Shown here: positions 25,004 through 33,038 of the stretch, in pieces
Layout of the letters: the number at the start of each line of letters is the position of its first letter
How positions within the stretch are numbered: the first letter of the stretch is position 1
NCBI GenBank assembly: GCA_005217565.1
Contig: SJCO01000001.1
Coordinates: 62,001-126,000 of the forward strand
Length of the DNA stretch: 64,000 nucleotides
Origin: Puteibacter caeruleilacunae
GTDB lineage: Bacteria; Bacteroidota; Bacteroidia; Bacteroidales; Prolixibacteraceae
Direction: 5' to 3'
The notes under the pieces: generated by a model
What the model saw: only the letters and a program-made list of their open reading frames with translations
The model's database searches: none
Told to the model about the DNA's origin: nothing
Made by a program: the position numbers and the translations under genes

Positions 25004-26238
25004 GATTGTTTGTGATAATGAATAACACTTTGATTGCTTTTTACAAAAATCTTTTGAGCAACCGATAATAACTTCTCAGGAGTGACTTCGCGGTAATGTT
25101 GCGCTTGACTATTGATCATGTCGGCACTGCCAAGTATCTCATAGTTTGCCAAATTCATTGCCTTGGTGAGGTAGTTGATTTCTGAGTAAAGAAGGTTTGC
25201 TTCAACCTTATTCTTAACCTTTTCAAGTTCTGACTCACTCACAGGTTCCTTGCTAATGATCGCAATCTCCTTTTCGATAGCTTGCTGGGCCTGTATGTGT
25301 GTAACTTCAGGATTTAATTTTCCTGATACGATAAATAGTCCAGCATCAGTATCTCCGGAAATATAGGCATCTAGTTCTGTGAATAGCTGTTGTTCAATTA
25401 CAAGTCGGCGGAATAGTCGTGAAGACTGCCCATTTGACAAAACATCAGAGATTAAGTCTGTTGTATGGAATTCTGGAGATAACCTGTCACACATGTGCCA
25501 TGCCATATAAATTGCATCAAGAGGGACATCCTTCTTTACTTCCTGAAAGCGATACTCTGTTTGAGGAGGTTCTACTGGCAGGTTTCTAGGTGTAACTTCA
25601 CGCCTGGGTATAGAGCCAAACCATTTTTCGGCATATGCTAATACTTCATCGGTATTTACATTCCCAGAGGCTACTAACACTGCATTATTAGGTGCATAAT
25701 GTGAAAAGAAGAAGTCTTTTACATGCTCTAGTGTTGCCTCTTCAATATGATTAATGTCTTTTCCAATTGTTGGCCATTGATAAGGATGTTCCTTGTATGC
25801 CAAGGCCCTTAGTAGTGCAAATGAATCGCCGTAAAGTTGATTTAGGTAGCGCTGTTTGAACTCCTCAATTACTACATTCTTCTGTACATCAAGACTCTTT
25901 TGACAGAAATCAAGTTCTAACATGCGATCTGATTCTAACCAAAAGCCTGTTTCCAGATTGTCGGCTGGAAGGGTCAGGTAATAGTTCGTAAGATCATTTG
26001 TTGTATACGCATTGTTGTCTCCACCAACTCTTTGAAGAGGTTCATCGTATACAGGGATATTCTTAGATCCTCCAAACATAAGGTGTTCGAAAAGGTGCGC
26101 AAAACCTGTTCGGTTAGGATCTTCATCTCGCGATCCAACGTTGTAGGCGATATTTAGCGCAGCCATTGGGGTTGTATCGTCACGATGGACCAATATGGTT
26201 AGTCCATTGTTTAATTTATGCCGTGAAAAGTTTATCAT
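25000..26238 (-). CDS. M16-family zinc metallopeptidase, catalytic subunit
   Basis: Catalytic subunit (412 aa) with the inverted zinc motif H48-L-F-E-H52 (AHLFEHLMFGG) and a downstream Glu in VVIEEFKQR as likely third ligand. It degrades peptides, with unknown physiological substrates. The family length for the short bacterial M16B type is normal. It starts within a TAATG overlap with the upstream nitronate-monooxygenase-like gene and overlaps the inactive partner downstream, so the three genes form one operon. Confidence 0.94.
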   Translation of the reverse strand: MINFSRHKLNNGLTILVHRDDTTPMAALNIAYNVGSRDEDPNRTGFAHLFEHLMFGGSKNIPVYDEPLQRVGGDNNAYTTNDLTNYYLTLPADNLETGFWLESDRMLELDFCQKSLDVQKNVVIEEFKQRYLNQLYGDSFALLRALAYKEHPYQWPTIGKDINHIEEATLEHVKDFFFSHYAPNNAVLVASGNVNTDEVLAYAEKWFGSIPRREVTPRNLPVEPPQTEYRFQEVKKDVPLDAIYMAWHMCDRLSPEFHTTDLISDVLSNGQSSRLFRRLVIEQQLFTELDAYISGDTDAGLFIVSGKLNPEVTHIQAQQAIEKEIAIISKEPVSESELEKVKNKVEANLLYSEINYLTKAMNLANYEILGSADMINSQAQHYREVTPEKLLSVAQKIFVKSNQSVIHYHKQS

Positions 26239-27194
26239 TAAAAATTGTATTTTCCTGATTTGTTGATTGTATCCAGTAGATGTGTGTATTCAGATATAAT
26301 TTCATCCATAATCACAGATACTGGTTTTATATGATTGATAATTGAGGCAATCTGTCCTATCTCTAGTTCTCCTTCCACTAGATCGCCTTCAAATATTCCT
26401 TTTTTTGCTCGTCCTTTACCTAATAGGAGTTTTAATTCTTCTGCTGATGCTCCTTCTAGTTCTTTTTGGTATACAGTATTGAAGAATTCATTCTTGATTA
26501 ATCTTACAGGAGCAAGTTTCTTCAGTGACAATTGCGTTTGACCTTCACCTAATTTAGTGATTAATTGTTTAAAGTTGTCATGAGCAGATGACTCCTCCGA
26601 GACTGCAAACCTTGTTCCTATCTGTACGCCATCGGCACCTAAACTTAATGCTGCGAACATGGCTGAACCTGTAGCAATACCTCCTGCAGCGATGAGAGGA
26701 AGTGTTGTGTTCTTTCTAACAGAAGGAATAAGGGTTAGGGTAGTGGTTTCTTCTCTGCCGTTATGTCCTCCTGCCTCAAAACCTTCGGCAACTATTGCAT
26801 CAACACCTGCCTGTTCGCATTTGCTTGCGAAAACAGAGCTGCTAACCACATGAACAACGGTTATTCCTGCTTCTTTTAGTGTTGGCGTCCATTTCTTAGG
26901 ACTCCCTGCAGATGTGAAAACAATTGGTACTTTCTCATCAATGATGATTTTAATTATCTCATCAAGTTCGGGATACAGTAATGGTACATTTACTCCGTAA
27001 GGTTTTGTTGTATTGGCTTTTGTTTTCTGGATATGCTCCCTAAGTGTTTCTGGGTGCATTGATCCTGCTCCAATTAATCCTAAACCGCCAGCATTGCTTA
27101 CCGCGGTTGCAAGTTTCCAACCGCTACACCATACCATGCCTCCCTGAATGATGGGATATTTTATATTGAATAATTCGCAAATTGTATTCTTCAT
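26238..27194 (-). CDS. Nitronate monooxygenase / FabK-like flavoprotein
   Basis: FMN-dependent TIM-barrel protein (318 aa) of the 2-nitropropane dioxygenase/FabK family. The N-terminal IIQGGMVW motif, GLGLIGAGSM, VNVPLLYPE, AEGFEAGGHNG and the phosphate-binding AAGGIATGSAMFAALSLGADGVQIGTRF region are clear. The family covers nitronate monooxygenases and enoyl-ACP reductase FabK, and the sequence alone does not decide between them. First gene of the operon with the two M16 proteases (1-bp stop/start overlap). Cytoplasmic. Confidence 0.88.
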   Translation of the reverse strand: MKNTICELFNIKYPIIQGGMVWCSGWKLATAVSNAGGLGLIGAGSMHPETLREHIQKTKANTTKPYGVNVPLLYPELDEIIKIIIDEKVPIVFTSAGSPKKWTPTLKEAGITVVHVVSSSVFASKCEQAGVDAIVAEGFEAGGHNGREETTTLTLIPSVRKNTTLPLIAAGGIATGSAMFAALSLGADGVQIGTRFAVSEESSAHDNFKQLITKLGEGQTQLSLKKLAPVRLIKNEFFNTVYQKELEGASAEELKLLLGKGRAKKGIFEGDLVEGELEIGQIASIINHIKPVSVIMDEIISEYTHLLDTINKSGKYNF

Positions 27195-27551
27195 CGTTCG
27201 AATGATTTTTTGATTGTACGATTTTTAGATTGGTTAAGCAATCGTTGTGCCTGAAAATGAAGATTTATTGCACGGTAGTTTCGTTGATGTGAAATTACGT
27301 GTGTTAGATCTCTTTTTGATTTGTAATTGGCCAAGATCATGCTTGCTTCATCTAAAATTATTACAATCTGATAACGCAGAATTAATCTAATCGTTCAAAG
27401 ATAAAATATATATGAAGAGATTTTATTGGTTTAATTGTTTATTAGCCTTTTGTGCGGTAATTTTATACTAGATTTAAGAAGTTCGTTGGTGGTTGACGAT
27501 AGTTGACTGTTAACGTTGGTTGTTTAGCTGAGTGTTAAACTAATAATTGGG
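27195..27551. other. 357-bp divergent intergenic region
   Basis: Lies between the divergent nitronate-monooxygenase-like and aminotransferase genes, so it should hold both promoters. It is AT-rich. I see no convincing TAnnTTTG box, repeat, RNA gene or open frame. Confidence 0.5.
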
Positions 27552-28364
27552 ATGATGCAAGGGAATATTGGTCAATATGTAATAGAAAATGGATTTGTAA
27601 ACTCAGAGGAACATGTCCATTATAATTATCGGGGAAAAGTAATCGTATATGAGGTGGTTCGAGTGATGAAAGGTAAGTTGTTGTTTGCCGAAGATCATTT
27701 GAACCGTCTTGAGAATTCATTTATAAAGAGTGGCTTGGAGGTGTTACCTCGTCAGCAGGTGGTTGATGCATTGCAGAAATGTATTGAGCAAAATAACATG
27801 GAAATCGGCAATGTTAGAATTGATGCAATGTATCAAGGAAATCAGGTGTCTGATTGGTATATTTATCAAATTAAGCATAATTATCCTGGGGCTTCAATGA
27901 CAGGTAAGGGTGTGCGTGTGGCTTTGTGTGAGGCGGTGAGACCTGATCCTGAAATTAAGTGCTTCTTGCGTATACACCGACTTAGAATAGGTGAAATAAT
28001 AGAACGTACTGGTGTGTTTGAGGTTTTAATGCATAACGAGGAAGGGGAGTTGACTGAAGGTAGTCGCTCAAATGTGTTTTTCGTGAAGGGAGATAAGTTG
28101 ATTACCGCTAGTGCTAGTAGTGTATTGAATGGCATTACCCGTCAGAAGGTGATTGCATTGGCCAAAGAGCAAGGAATTGATGTTGAGGAAAGGATTATTT
28201 TGAAGGAAGAATTGAATTCTTTCGATGCTGCTTTCTTGACAGGAACTTCAATTAATGTTTTACCTATTGTGAAGTGTGACGATATTCTCTTCGATGTAAA
28301 TCATCCATTGATGTCCAGATTGTCGAGGTTGTATCTTGAATTGATTCAATCGAATATTGGTTAG
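27552..28364 (+). CDS. Class IV PLP-dependent aminotransferase/lyase
   Basis: Fold-type IV PLP enzyme (270 aa), the family of branched-chain and D-amino-acid aminotransferases and 4-amino-4-deoxychorismate lyase. The N-terminal YEVVRVMKGKLLFAEDHLNRL and C-terminal ELTEGSRSNVFFV plus GITRQKVIALA match the family. Lys136 (EIKCF) falls at the spacing expected for the PLP lysine, but the usual K-x-x-N/L context is altered, so substrate class cannot be assigned. The frame begins with two ATG codons (27552 and 27555). Monocistronic, closed by a symmetric terminator. Confidence 0.85.
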   Translation: MMQGNIGQYVIENGFVNSEEHVHYNYRGKVIVYEVVRVMKGKLLFAEDHLNRLENSFIKSGLEVLPRQQVVDALQKCIEQNNMEIGNVRIDAMYQGNQVSDWYIYQIKHNYPGASMTGKGVRVALCEAVRPDPEIKCFLRIHRLRIGEIIERTGVFEVLMHNEEGELTEGSRSNVFFVKGDKLITASASSVLNGITRQKVIALAKEQGIDVEERIILKEELNSFDAAFLTGTSINVLPIVKCDDILFDVNHPLMSRLSRLYLELIQSNIG

Positions 28365-28369
28365 TTTAA

Positions 28370-28424
28370 TAGGTCTTCCCAATTCAGTGAATAATGATCA
28401 TGAGTTTTGGAAAGACCTAATTTT
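28370..28424. terminator. Bidirectional terminator
   Basis: TAGGTCTTCCCAA (28370-28382) pairs with TTGGAAAGACCTA (28407-28419) with one mismatch around a 24-nt loop, followed by ATTTTGTT. It lies between the convergent aminotransferase and TetR genes. Confidence 0.65.
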
Positions 28425-28451
28425 GTTATCTGTTTTCCCGTTTATTCCTTT

Positions 28452-29072
28452 TTATTTGTCAAGAAATGCCTCAATCAAATGCTTGTGGAATGGAACGAAA
28501 TGAGCTTTAAGTGCTTCCTTCGTTTTCTTTGAATAATAGCTCTGCTTTTTTATTCCAGGAAGAATACTGTCAAGGTGAAGAGATGGATTACAAATTACTT
28601 TTGATACAGATGCGAAAAGTACCGTTGCGATACTTGCTGCTGTTGCTTTTGATAATGACGGATTACATTGGGTAATCAGATTTTGTAGATAGTCTCCAAA
28701 TTCTGTTATCCTCTTCTCCATATGTTTTACCAGTTCTGGTCTGCGTTGAACAGCGATCTCAACATCGAAGATTCTTGTGAAATCATGCTCCTCTATTGTT
28801 AGTCTTGTAGCAGCTTCTACAAGCTGGTCTAACTTTTCGCGTGGAGTAAGATTCGGAGTTCCCTCGATAGAGTTTACCTTGTTCTGAAATGTTTCAGCAT
28901 GTACATCAAAAATCTCTTTTAATACACCTTCCTTTGATTTGAAATAATACGAAATCATAGCAAGATTCACATCTGCAGTACTGGTGATCGCCCGGACGCT
29001 AGTTCCGTCGAATCCATTCTCTGCAAACAGTTTAACAGCTGTTTTTAAAATTCGTTCTTTTGTTGCTTCCAT
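28452..29072 (-). CDS. TetR/AcrR-family transcriptional regulator
   Basis: Dimeric repressor-type regulator (206 aa). The N-terminal helix-turn-helix (ERILKTAVKLFAENGFDGTSVRAI ... MISYYFKSKEGVLKEIF, residues ~5-50) is typical. The C-terminal ligand domain is of the type often annotated TetR_C_6/YsiA-like, and its ligand is unknown. Downstream of the PlsC-like gene in the same direction (83 bp apart), it could sense acyl-CoA or membrane lipids. That is inference from position only. Confidence 0.9.
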   Translation of the reverse strand: MEATKERILKTAVKLFAENGFDGTSVRAITSTADVNLAMISYYFKSKEGVLKEIFDVHAETFQNKVNSIEGTPNLTPREKLDQLVEAATRLTIEEHDFTRIFDVEIAVQRRPELVKHMEKRITEFGDYLQNLITQCNPSLSKATAASIATVLFASVSKVICNPSLHLDSILPGIKKQSYYSKKTKEALKAHFVPFHKHLIEAFLDK

Positions 29073-29155
29073 TTAGTGTAAAGTTTGATACCCAAAATTA
29101 TACTAACGTATAATAGAATGCAAATTTGAAAGAGCGAAAATGCTGATAAACTGCT

Positions 29156-29890
29156 TTACTGGTTTAGTTCTTGTCTGATCTGCTGCTCTACTTCTTTTAT
29201 TAATTGCTCTTGATCGTAGTCTTTCGGATTGATTGGCTTAAGTATTTTGTAGGATAATTTAGCTCCCAATGTAAGAGGGAATTTACCATTTTTTTCAAGC
29301 TGATAATTGCCATCGACAACCATTGGAAGAATATGTGCTGAAGGGGCTACTTTTAGTAATGTTTGAATACCTCCTGCTTGAAATCTTCTCATTTTTCCTG
29401 TTTTTGAGCGTGTGCCCTCAGGAAAAATACATGCCGAATAATTATTCTGTTGAATGTATCTTCCAAGGCGGATGATCTCTCTAATAGACTGTGAGCCATT
29501 CTTGCGGTCGATTAATGCTGATTTACCTTTTCTAAGGTTGTATGAAATACTTGGAATTCCTTTTGCAAGTTCAATTTTAGAGATAAACTTCGGGTGAATG
29601 TTTCTAAGTGCCCATACCACAGGAGGGATGTCCATGGTGCTCTGATGGTTGGATACGATGATGTAGGGCTTGTCGTTTGGTATATTGTCAAAGCCTTCAA
29701 ATCGGATACTACATCCCAATACGCGGAGGTTGTTGATTAATAGGAAATTTAGAATTTCAACGGATCTCTTGTGGCTGCCATATCCACCTAAATGATAGCA
29801 TAGTACTTGTATGGGGTGAAAAATAACCAGAAGAAGAAGGAAGTTAAAATAGAATATTGCTGTTAGTATGTATGCTAATATTGTTTTCAT
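29156..29890 (-). CDS. Lysophospholipid acyltransferase (PlsC-like, 1-acyl-G3P acyltransferase)
   Basis: Membrane-associated acyltransferase (244 aa) that would add the second acyl chain to lysophosphatidate. An N-terminal hydrophobic helix (about 3-28) precedes the catalytic NHQSTMD (HX4D) motif near residue 80, the FPEGTRS block near 158 and the VPMVV-like PMVVDG block. Length and motif order match PlsC. It is followed by the TetR gene. Confidence 0.92.
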   Translation of the reverse strand: MKTILAYILTAIFYFNFLLLLVIFHPIQVLCYHLGGYGSHKRSVEILNFLLINNLRVLGCSIRFEGFDNIPNDKPYIIVSNHQSTMDIPPVVWALRNIHPKFISKIELAKGIPSISYNLRKGKSALIDRKNGSQSIREIIRLGRYIQQNNYSACIFPEGTRSKTGKMRRFQAGGIQTLLKVAPSAHILPMVVDGNYQLEKNGKFPLTLGAKLSYKILKPINPKDYDQEQLIKEVEQQIRQELNQ

Positions 29891-29992
29891 ATTTCTCAGA
29901 TTAAATGATTTCTTGATTAAAAGACTTTCGGATAACTCTACTGTTAAATATCGAATTCTTATATAATGCGGTGCAAAAAAAGTAAAAATAAA

Positions 29993-30021
29993 TAAAAAAA
30001 GACTCTACAAATGTAGAATCT
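29993..30021 (-). terminator. Possible second terminator downstream of tRNA-Leu
   Basis: On the minus strand GATTCTAC pairs with GTAGAGTC around ATTT, followed by a T run (A7 at 29994-30000 on the plus strand). It would catch read-through from tRNA-Leu before plsC. Confidence 0.55.
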
Positions 30022-30054
30022 TTCATTTCAGGATTTTTGTGAGTAATAGCAGTA

Positions 30055-30083
30055 CAAACAAAAAACCAGTTGAAGCAACTGGT
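30055..30083 (-). terminator. Terminator of tRNA-Leu
   Basis: On the minus strand AACCAGTTG pairs perfectly with CAACTGGTT around CTT, followed by TTTTTTTG. It lies 9 bp after the tRNA-Leu 3' end. Confidence 0.85.
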
Positions 30084-30091
30084 TATGTTAT

Positions 30092-30178
30092 GTGCCCAGA
30101 ACAAGACTCGAACTTGCACGGCCTAAAACGGCCACAAGGCCCTCAACCTTGCGTGTCTACCAATTCCACCACCTGGGC
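30092..30178 (-). tRNA. tRNA-Leu (GAG)
   Basis: An 87-nt class II tRNA on the minus strand: acceptor GCCCAGG/TCTGGGC, D-arm with GGTAGACACG, anticodon stem CAAGG/CCTTG enclosing TTGAGGG (anticodon GAG), long variable arm (GGCCGTTTTAGGCC), T-arm GTTCGAGTC. No encoded CCA. Confidence 0.95.
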
Positions 30179-30197
30179 AGGTTTGAAACAGCAGATG

Positions 30198-30227
30198 CAA
30201 AAGTATAAAAAATCTTTTTTCAACAAA
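30198..30227 (-). promoter_or_regulatory. Promoter of tRNA-Leu
   Basis: Read on the minus strand: TTTG (30227-30224), 18 bp, TACTTTTG (30205-30198), a near-exact Bacteroidota consensus promoter, 20 bp before the mature tRNA-Leu 5' end. Confidence 0.8.
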
Positions 30228-30266
30228 GTTTTTTAGTAGATGTTTTTGCCTGTCTGCTGTAGCTTG

Positions 30267-30608
30267 TTATTTCGAATATTCTGTTTTGTGCTTAACATCA
30301 ATTATTTGTCCCTCTTCATTGAAATAGAAGAAATATTTTTCTGTTTTTGTAGCAGAGGCACTTTCTAGTTTATCCAGACTAGGATCTCCTTTATTGATAA
30401 CTGCAGCTTTGATTTTTTCGCTTTTTTGGTAAACAAATATTTCTTTCCCGTTTTTACCAGGGATAACCTGATCGGGTTTTCCATATTGGTTAATGATCTC
30501 TGTTTTGCTGAATCCCAGAAACTGCTTATTGTATTTTCGCTGAGTGTAACATCCACTAAGCATCAATATGCATACAGAAACAATTAGCAACGTATTTTTT
30601 ATCGACAT
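30267..30608 (-). CDS. Small lipoprotein, SmpA/BamE-like fold suspected
   Basis: Predicted lipoprotein (113 aa) with hydrophobic signal and lipobox LSGC (Cys20). The mature part contains FSKTEIINQYGKPDQVIPGKNGKEIFVY, a pattern resembling the helix-then-strand start of SmpA/OmlA-type domains, and an FFYFNEEGQIIDV strand. Function is unknown. It lies 65 bp after the NusG-like gene in the same orientation. Envelope location, probably outer membrane. Confidence 0.7.
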   Translation of the reverse strand: MSIKNTLLIVSVCILMLSGCYTQRKYNKQFLGFSKTEIINQYGKPDQVIPGKNGKEIFVYQKSEKIKAAVINKGDPSLDKLESASATKTEKYFFYFNEEGQIIDVKHKTEYSK

Positions 30609-30673
30609 GTACTGTAGTTTATAATTCAGCGATAAAAATAGTTTATTTTCTTTCCTGATAGAATTAAAAAAAG

Positions 30674-31201
30674 TTAATTCTCATCCTCAAGAGCTTCTAT
30701 TTGTTCTTCGGTTATTCTTTCAAGCGATGTAATTGGAATGTCAACATTAAGATGTCCTCCCAGTTGTTCAATGCGAATGGCTACTCGTTTTTTTCCTTTA
30801 ATTTCAACTAATTCTCCCACTAGTCCCATTAAGGCCCCTGAGTTAATAATCATCTTATCTCCTTGCTTTAGATCATCAGATGAAAACTCCACCTCAAAAT
30901 CCATTTGGCCAAGCAGACTTTTCATCGCATCCATTTGACGATCAGGAATGACAGCATCTTGTCGTTGATATCTTACAAACATTACCACGTTAGGTGTTTG
31001 AAGAACTTGTAAACGTTGTTTTGGTGAAACTTTAACAAAGACATAGCCATTAATGACTGGGGTGTCGACCCACTTTTTTCGGTCACTCCATTGTTTGAGC
31101 TTCTTTTGTAGGGGAACATAAGCCTCTATCCCTTGCTCAGTAAGAGCTTTATGAACTTTCTTCTCGGCTCTCGATTTAGTATAAATTGCGTACCAGGGCA
31201 T
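30674..31201 (-). CDS. UpxY-type NusG paralogue (transcription antiterminator)
   Basis: Specialised NusG-family factor (175 aa). The NGN domain starts PWYAIYTKSRAEKKV and continues through VPLQKK and TPVINGYVFVKV. A KOW-containing C-terminal domain (GDKMIINSGALMGLVGELVEI) follows. In Bacteroides such proteins (UpxY) allow elongation through capsule or surface-polysaccharide operons. Here it lies downstream of the wbpE/D/B-like genes rather than at an operon head, so either it acts in trans on a distant polysaccharide operon or the local cluster was rearranged. It has a candidate promoter of its own. Confidence 0.88.
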   Translation of the reverse strand: MPWYAIYTKSRAEKKVHKALTEQGIEAYVPLQKKLKQWSDRKKWVDTPVINGYVFVKVSPKQRLQVLQTPNVVMFVRYQRQDAVIPDRQMDAMKSLLGQMDFEVEFSSDDLKQGDKMIINSGALMGLVGELVEIKGKKRVAIRIEQLGGHLNVDIPITSLERITEEQIEALEDEN

Positions 31202-31236
31202 TTTTTCTATTCGTTTTTTTCATAAAGTGGTTGATG

Positions 31237-31244
31237 CAAAGATA
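31237..31244 (-). promoter_or_regulatory. Candidate -7 box before upxY-like gene
   Basis: On the minus strand TATCTTTG matches TAnnTTTG 36 bp before the start codon. No -33 TTTG at proper spacing. It suggests the antiterminator gene can be transcribed apart from the wbp-like genes upstream. Confidence 0.4.
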
Positions 31245-31397
31245 AAGGAAGTTCCGATATTTAAAGAATCGTCACAAGGATGAAGAGGTGTGAAGGATGT
31301 AATTTAGAAGAAAAGGGAGTGATTATCAGTCGCTAGGATGGAGTGTTCTAAATTAAATATTTTTTTACTGATCAAATCACTTCAATTTCTAAATTGA

Positions 31398-32426
31398 TTA
31401 TTCTTTTCCTCCTGCTTTGTACATTCTTTCAATGATATCTACTACTTTCATTCCCTCAAGAGCATTAGTGGTGATGGGGGTATTTCCCTTGAGTTTATCT
31501 ACCACATTTTGTATAATTAGATGATGATTTTGTGCCGATCCTTTATAAAGTCCGTAGTTATTAGGAGGATTTGAAGGAGCCAGCTTAGGCAATGTGTAGT
31601 TTTCGATGTGGCAATACTCCACCTTATCCATATATTGTCCAGCTACTTTTACACTTCCCTTTTCTCCAATGACTGTCATCGAACTTTCCATATTTTTGTC
31701 ATAGATGGCTGTGGAGAAATTAAAGGTGCCCATACCTTCATTCACAAAATCAAAAAGGATTGCTCCTGTGTCTTCAAAATCCGTTAAGTCCTGATGGTTA
31801 AAGTCGGAGATATTAGCTTGAATATTTTTGATGTCACCAAACAACCAATACATGATATCGACAAAGTGCGAGAATTGGGTGAAGAGAGTTCCGCCATCCA
31901 TTTGTTGAGTGCCATGCCAGTTGCCAGCAGTATAATAGCGTGCGTCTCTGTTCCAGTAACAGTTTATCTGTACCATGAAGATTTTTCCCAAACGCTTATT
32001 TTCAATAAGCTCCTTAAGCCATACTGATGGGGGAGAATACCTGTTTTGCATGACAGCAAAGATGTGTTTTCCTACCTCTAGCGATTTATAAATCATTTGT
32101 TCTGCATCGCTTCGTTTTAGAGATATGGGCTTCTCACAAACAACATGACAACCATGTTCAAGAACCTTTATAGTTTGCTGGGTATGTAAGCCATTAGGGG
32201 TGCAAATATTAATCACATCAATCGTAGGTCCTTCGTTTAATAGTTCTTCGATTGAATTGAAGAAAGGGACATCATAACCAGATACACCACAACCTTCTTT
32301 ATCTCTAATGTCGCATAAGGCGGCTAGCTCACAGTCCGAGTTTCCACTAATCATCTCTGCATGTCGTTTCCCAATATGACCACAGCCAACAATGGCAAAT
32401 CGTATGTTGTGTTTTATTGCTTGCAT
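31398..32426 (-). CDS. Gfo/Idh/MocA oxidoreductase, WbpB/WlbA-like
   Basis: NAD-dependent sugar oxidoreductase (342 aa). The Rossmann motif is FAIVGCGHIGKRHAEM (about 10-25), ICTPNGLHTQ follows, and EKPISLKRSD contains the catalytic-region Lys of the family. By context it should oxidise the 3-position of UDP-N-acetylglucosaminuronate, the step before transamination by the DegT enzyme encoded upstream. It starts one base after the stop of the acetyltransferase gene. Cytoplasmic. Function is inferred from the WbpB-D-E gene set. Confidence 0.82.
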   Translation of the reverse strand: MQAIKHNIRFAIVGCGHIGKRHAEMISGNSDCELAALCDIRDKEGCGVSGYDVPFFNSIEELLNEGPTIDVINICTPNGLHTQQTIKVLEHGCHVVCEKPISLKRSDAEQMIYKSLEVGKHIFAVMQNRYSPPSVWLKELIENKRLGKIFMVQINCYWNRDARYYTAGNWHGTQQMDGGTLFTQFSHFVDIMYWLFGDIKNIQANISDFNHQDLTDFEDTGAILFDFVNEGMGTFNFSTAIYDKNMESSMTVIGEKGSVKVAGQYMDKVEYCHIENYTLPKLAPSNPPNNYGLYKGSAQNHHLIIQNVVDKLKGNTPITTNALEGMKVVDIIERMYKAGGKE

Positions 32427-32427
32427 G

Positions 32428-33000
32428 TTATTCTACTCTGGTAACTGAATTGTTTAGTAGCTGGTATTTTTGTTTGCTCTCGGGGCATGTAGCCCATCCT
32501 TCAAAGAAATATAGTCGATGTCCGTATTCACTCATCCAGCCTATTTGCTTGGAAGGATTACCTACCACCAGGGCATACGGAAGAACATCTTCAATAACTA
32601 CTGTACCTGCACCTATAAAAGCATACGCTCCAATAGTTATTCCGCAAAGAATTGTTGCATTAGCTCCAATCGTTGCTCCTTTTTTTACAATTGTTCGTTG
32701 ATATTGATCCTTTCGGGGTACTGCGCTTCGAGGATTCAGAATATTGGTAAAGACCATTGAGGGACCTAAAAACACATCATCTTCACATTGTACACCTGTA
32801 TAGATCGAAACATTGTTCTGCACCTTTACATTATTGCCTAATACTACATGCGAAGATACAACTACATTCTGACCGATGTTGCATCTTTCACCTATAGTAC
32901 AGTTACTCATAATATGAGAAAAGTGCCAGATTCTGGTACCTACTCCAATATTACAAGGAGTATCGATAACTGCTGTTTCGTGTGCTTGATAGTGTGTCAT
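32428..33000 (-). CDS. Left-handed beta-helix N-acetyltransferase, WbpD/WlbB-like
   Basis: Trimeric hexapeptide-repeat acetyltransferase (190 aa). Repeats such as [26 protein letters not shown] and [14 protein letters not shown] run through residues ~15-145, and the [16 protein letters not shown] end matches the WbpD/WlbB group. It would acetylate the 3-amino group of UDP-GlcNAc3NA to give UDP-GlcNAc3NAcA for a surface polysaccharide. It lies one base before the oxidoreductase and 38 bp after the aminotransferase. Confidence 0.87.
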   Translation of the reverse strand: MTHYQAHETAVIDTPCNIGVGTRIWHFSHIMSNCTIGERCNIGQNVVVSSHVVLGNNVKVQNNVSIYTGVQCEDDVFLGPSMVFTNILNPRSAVPRKDQYQRTIVKKGATIGANATILCGITIGAYAFIGAGTVVIEDVLPYALVVGNPSKQIGWMSEYGHRLYFFEGWATCPESKQKYQLLNNSVTRVE

Positions 33001-33038
33001 GTGTTAATCTCTGCTGTTCTATATGCTAAAATAAAAAA

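Noticed and set aside
30039-30236. Open frame on the plus strand across tRNA-Leu
   Set aside because: Antisense of the tRNA-Leu gene (EQDSNLHGLK-type peptide) and therefore an artefact.
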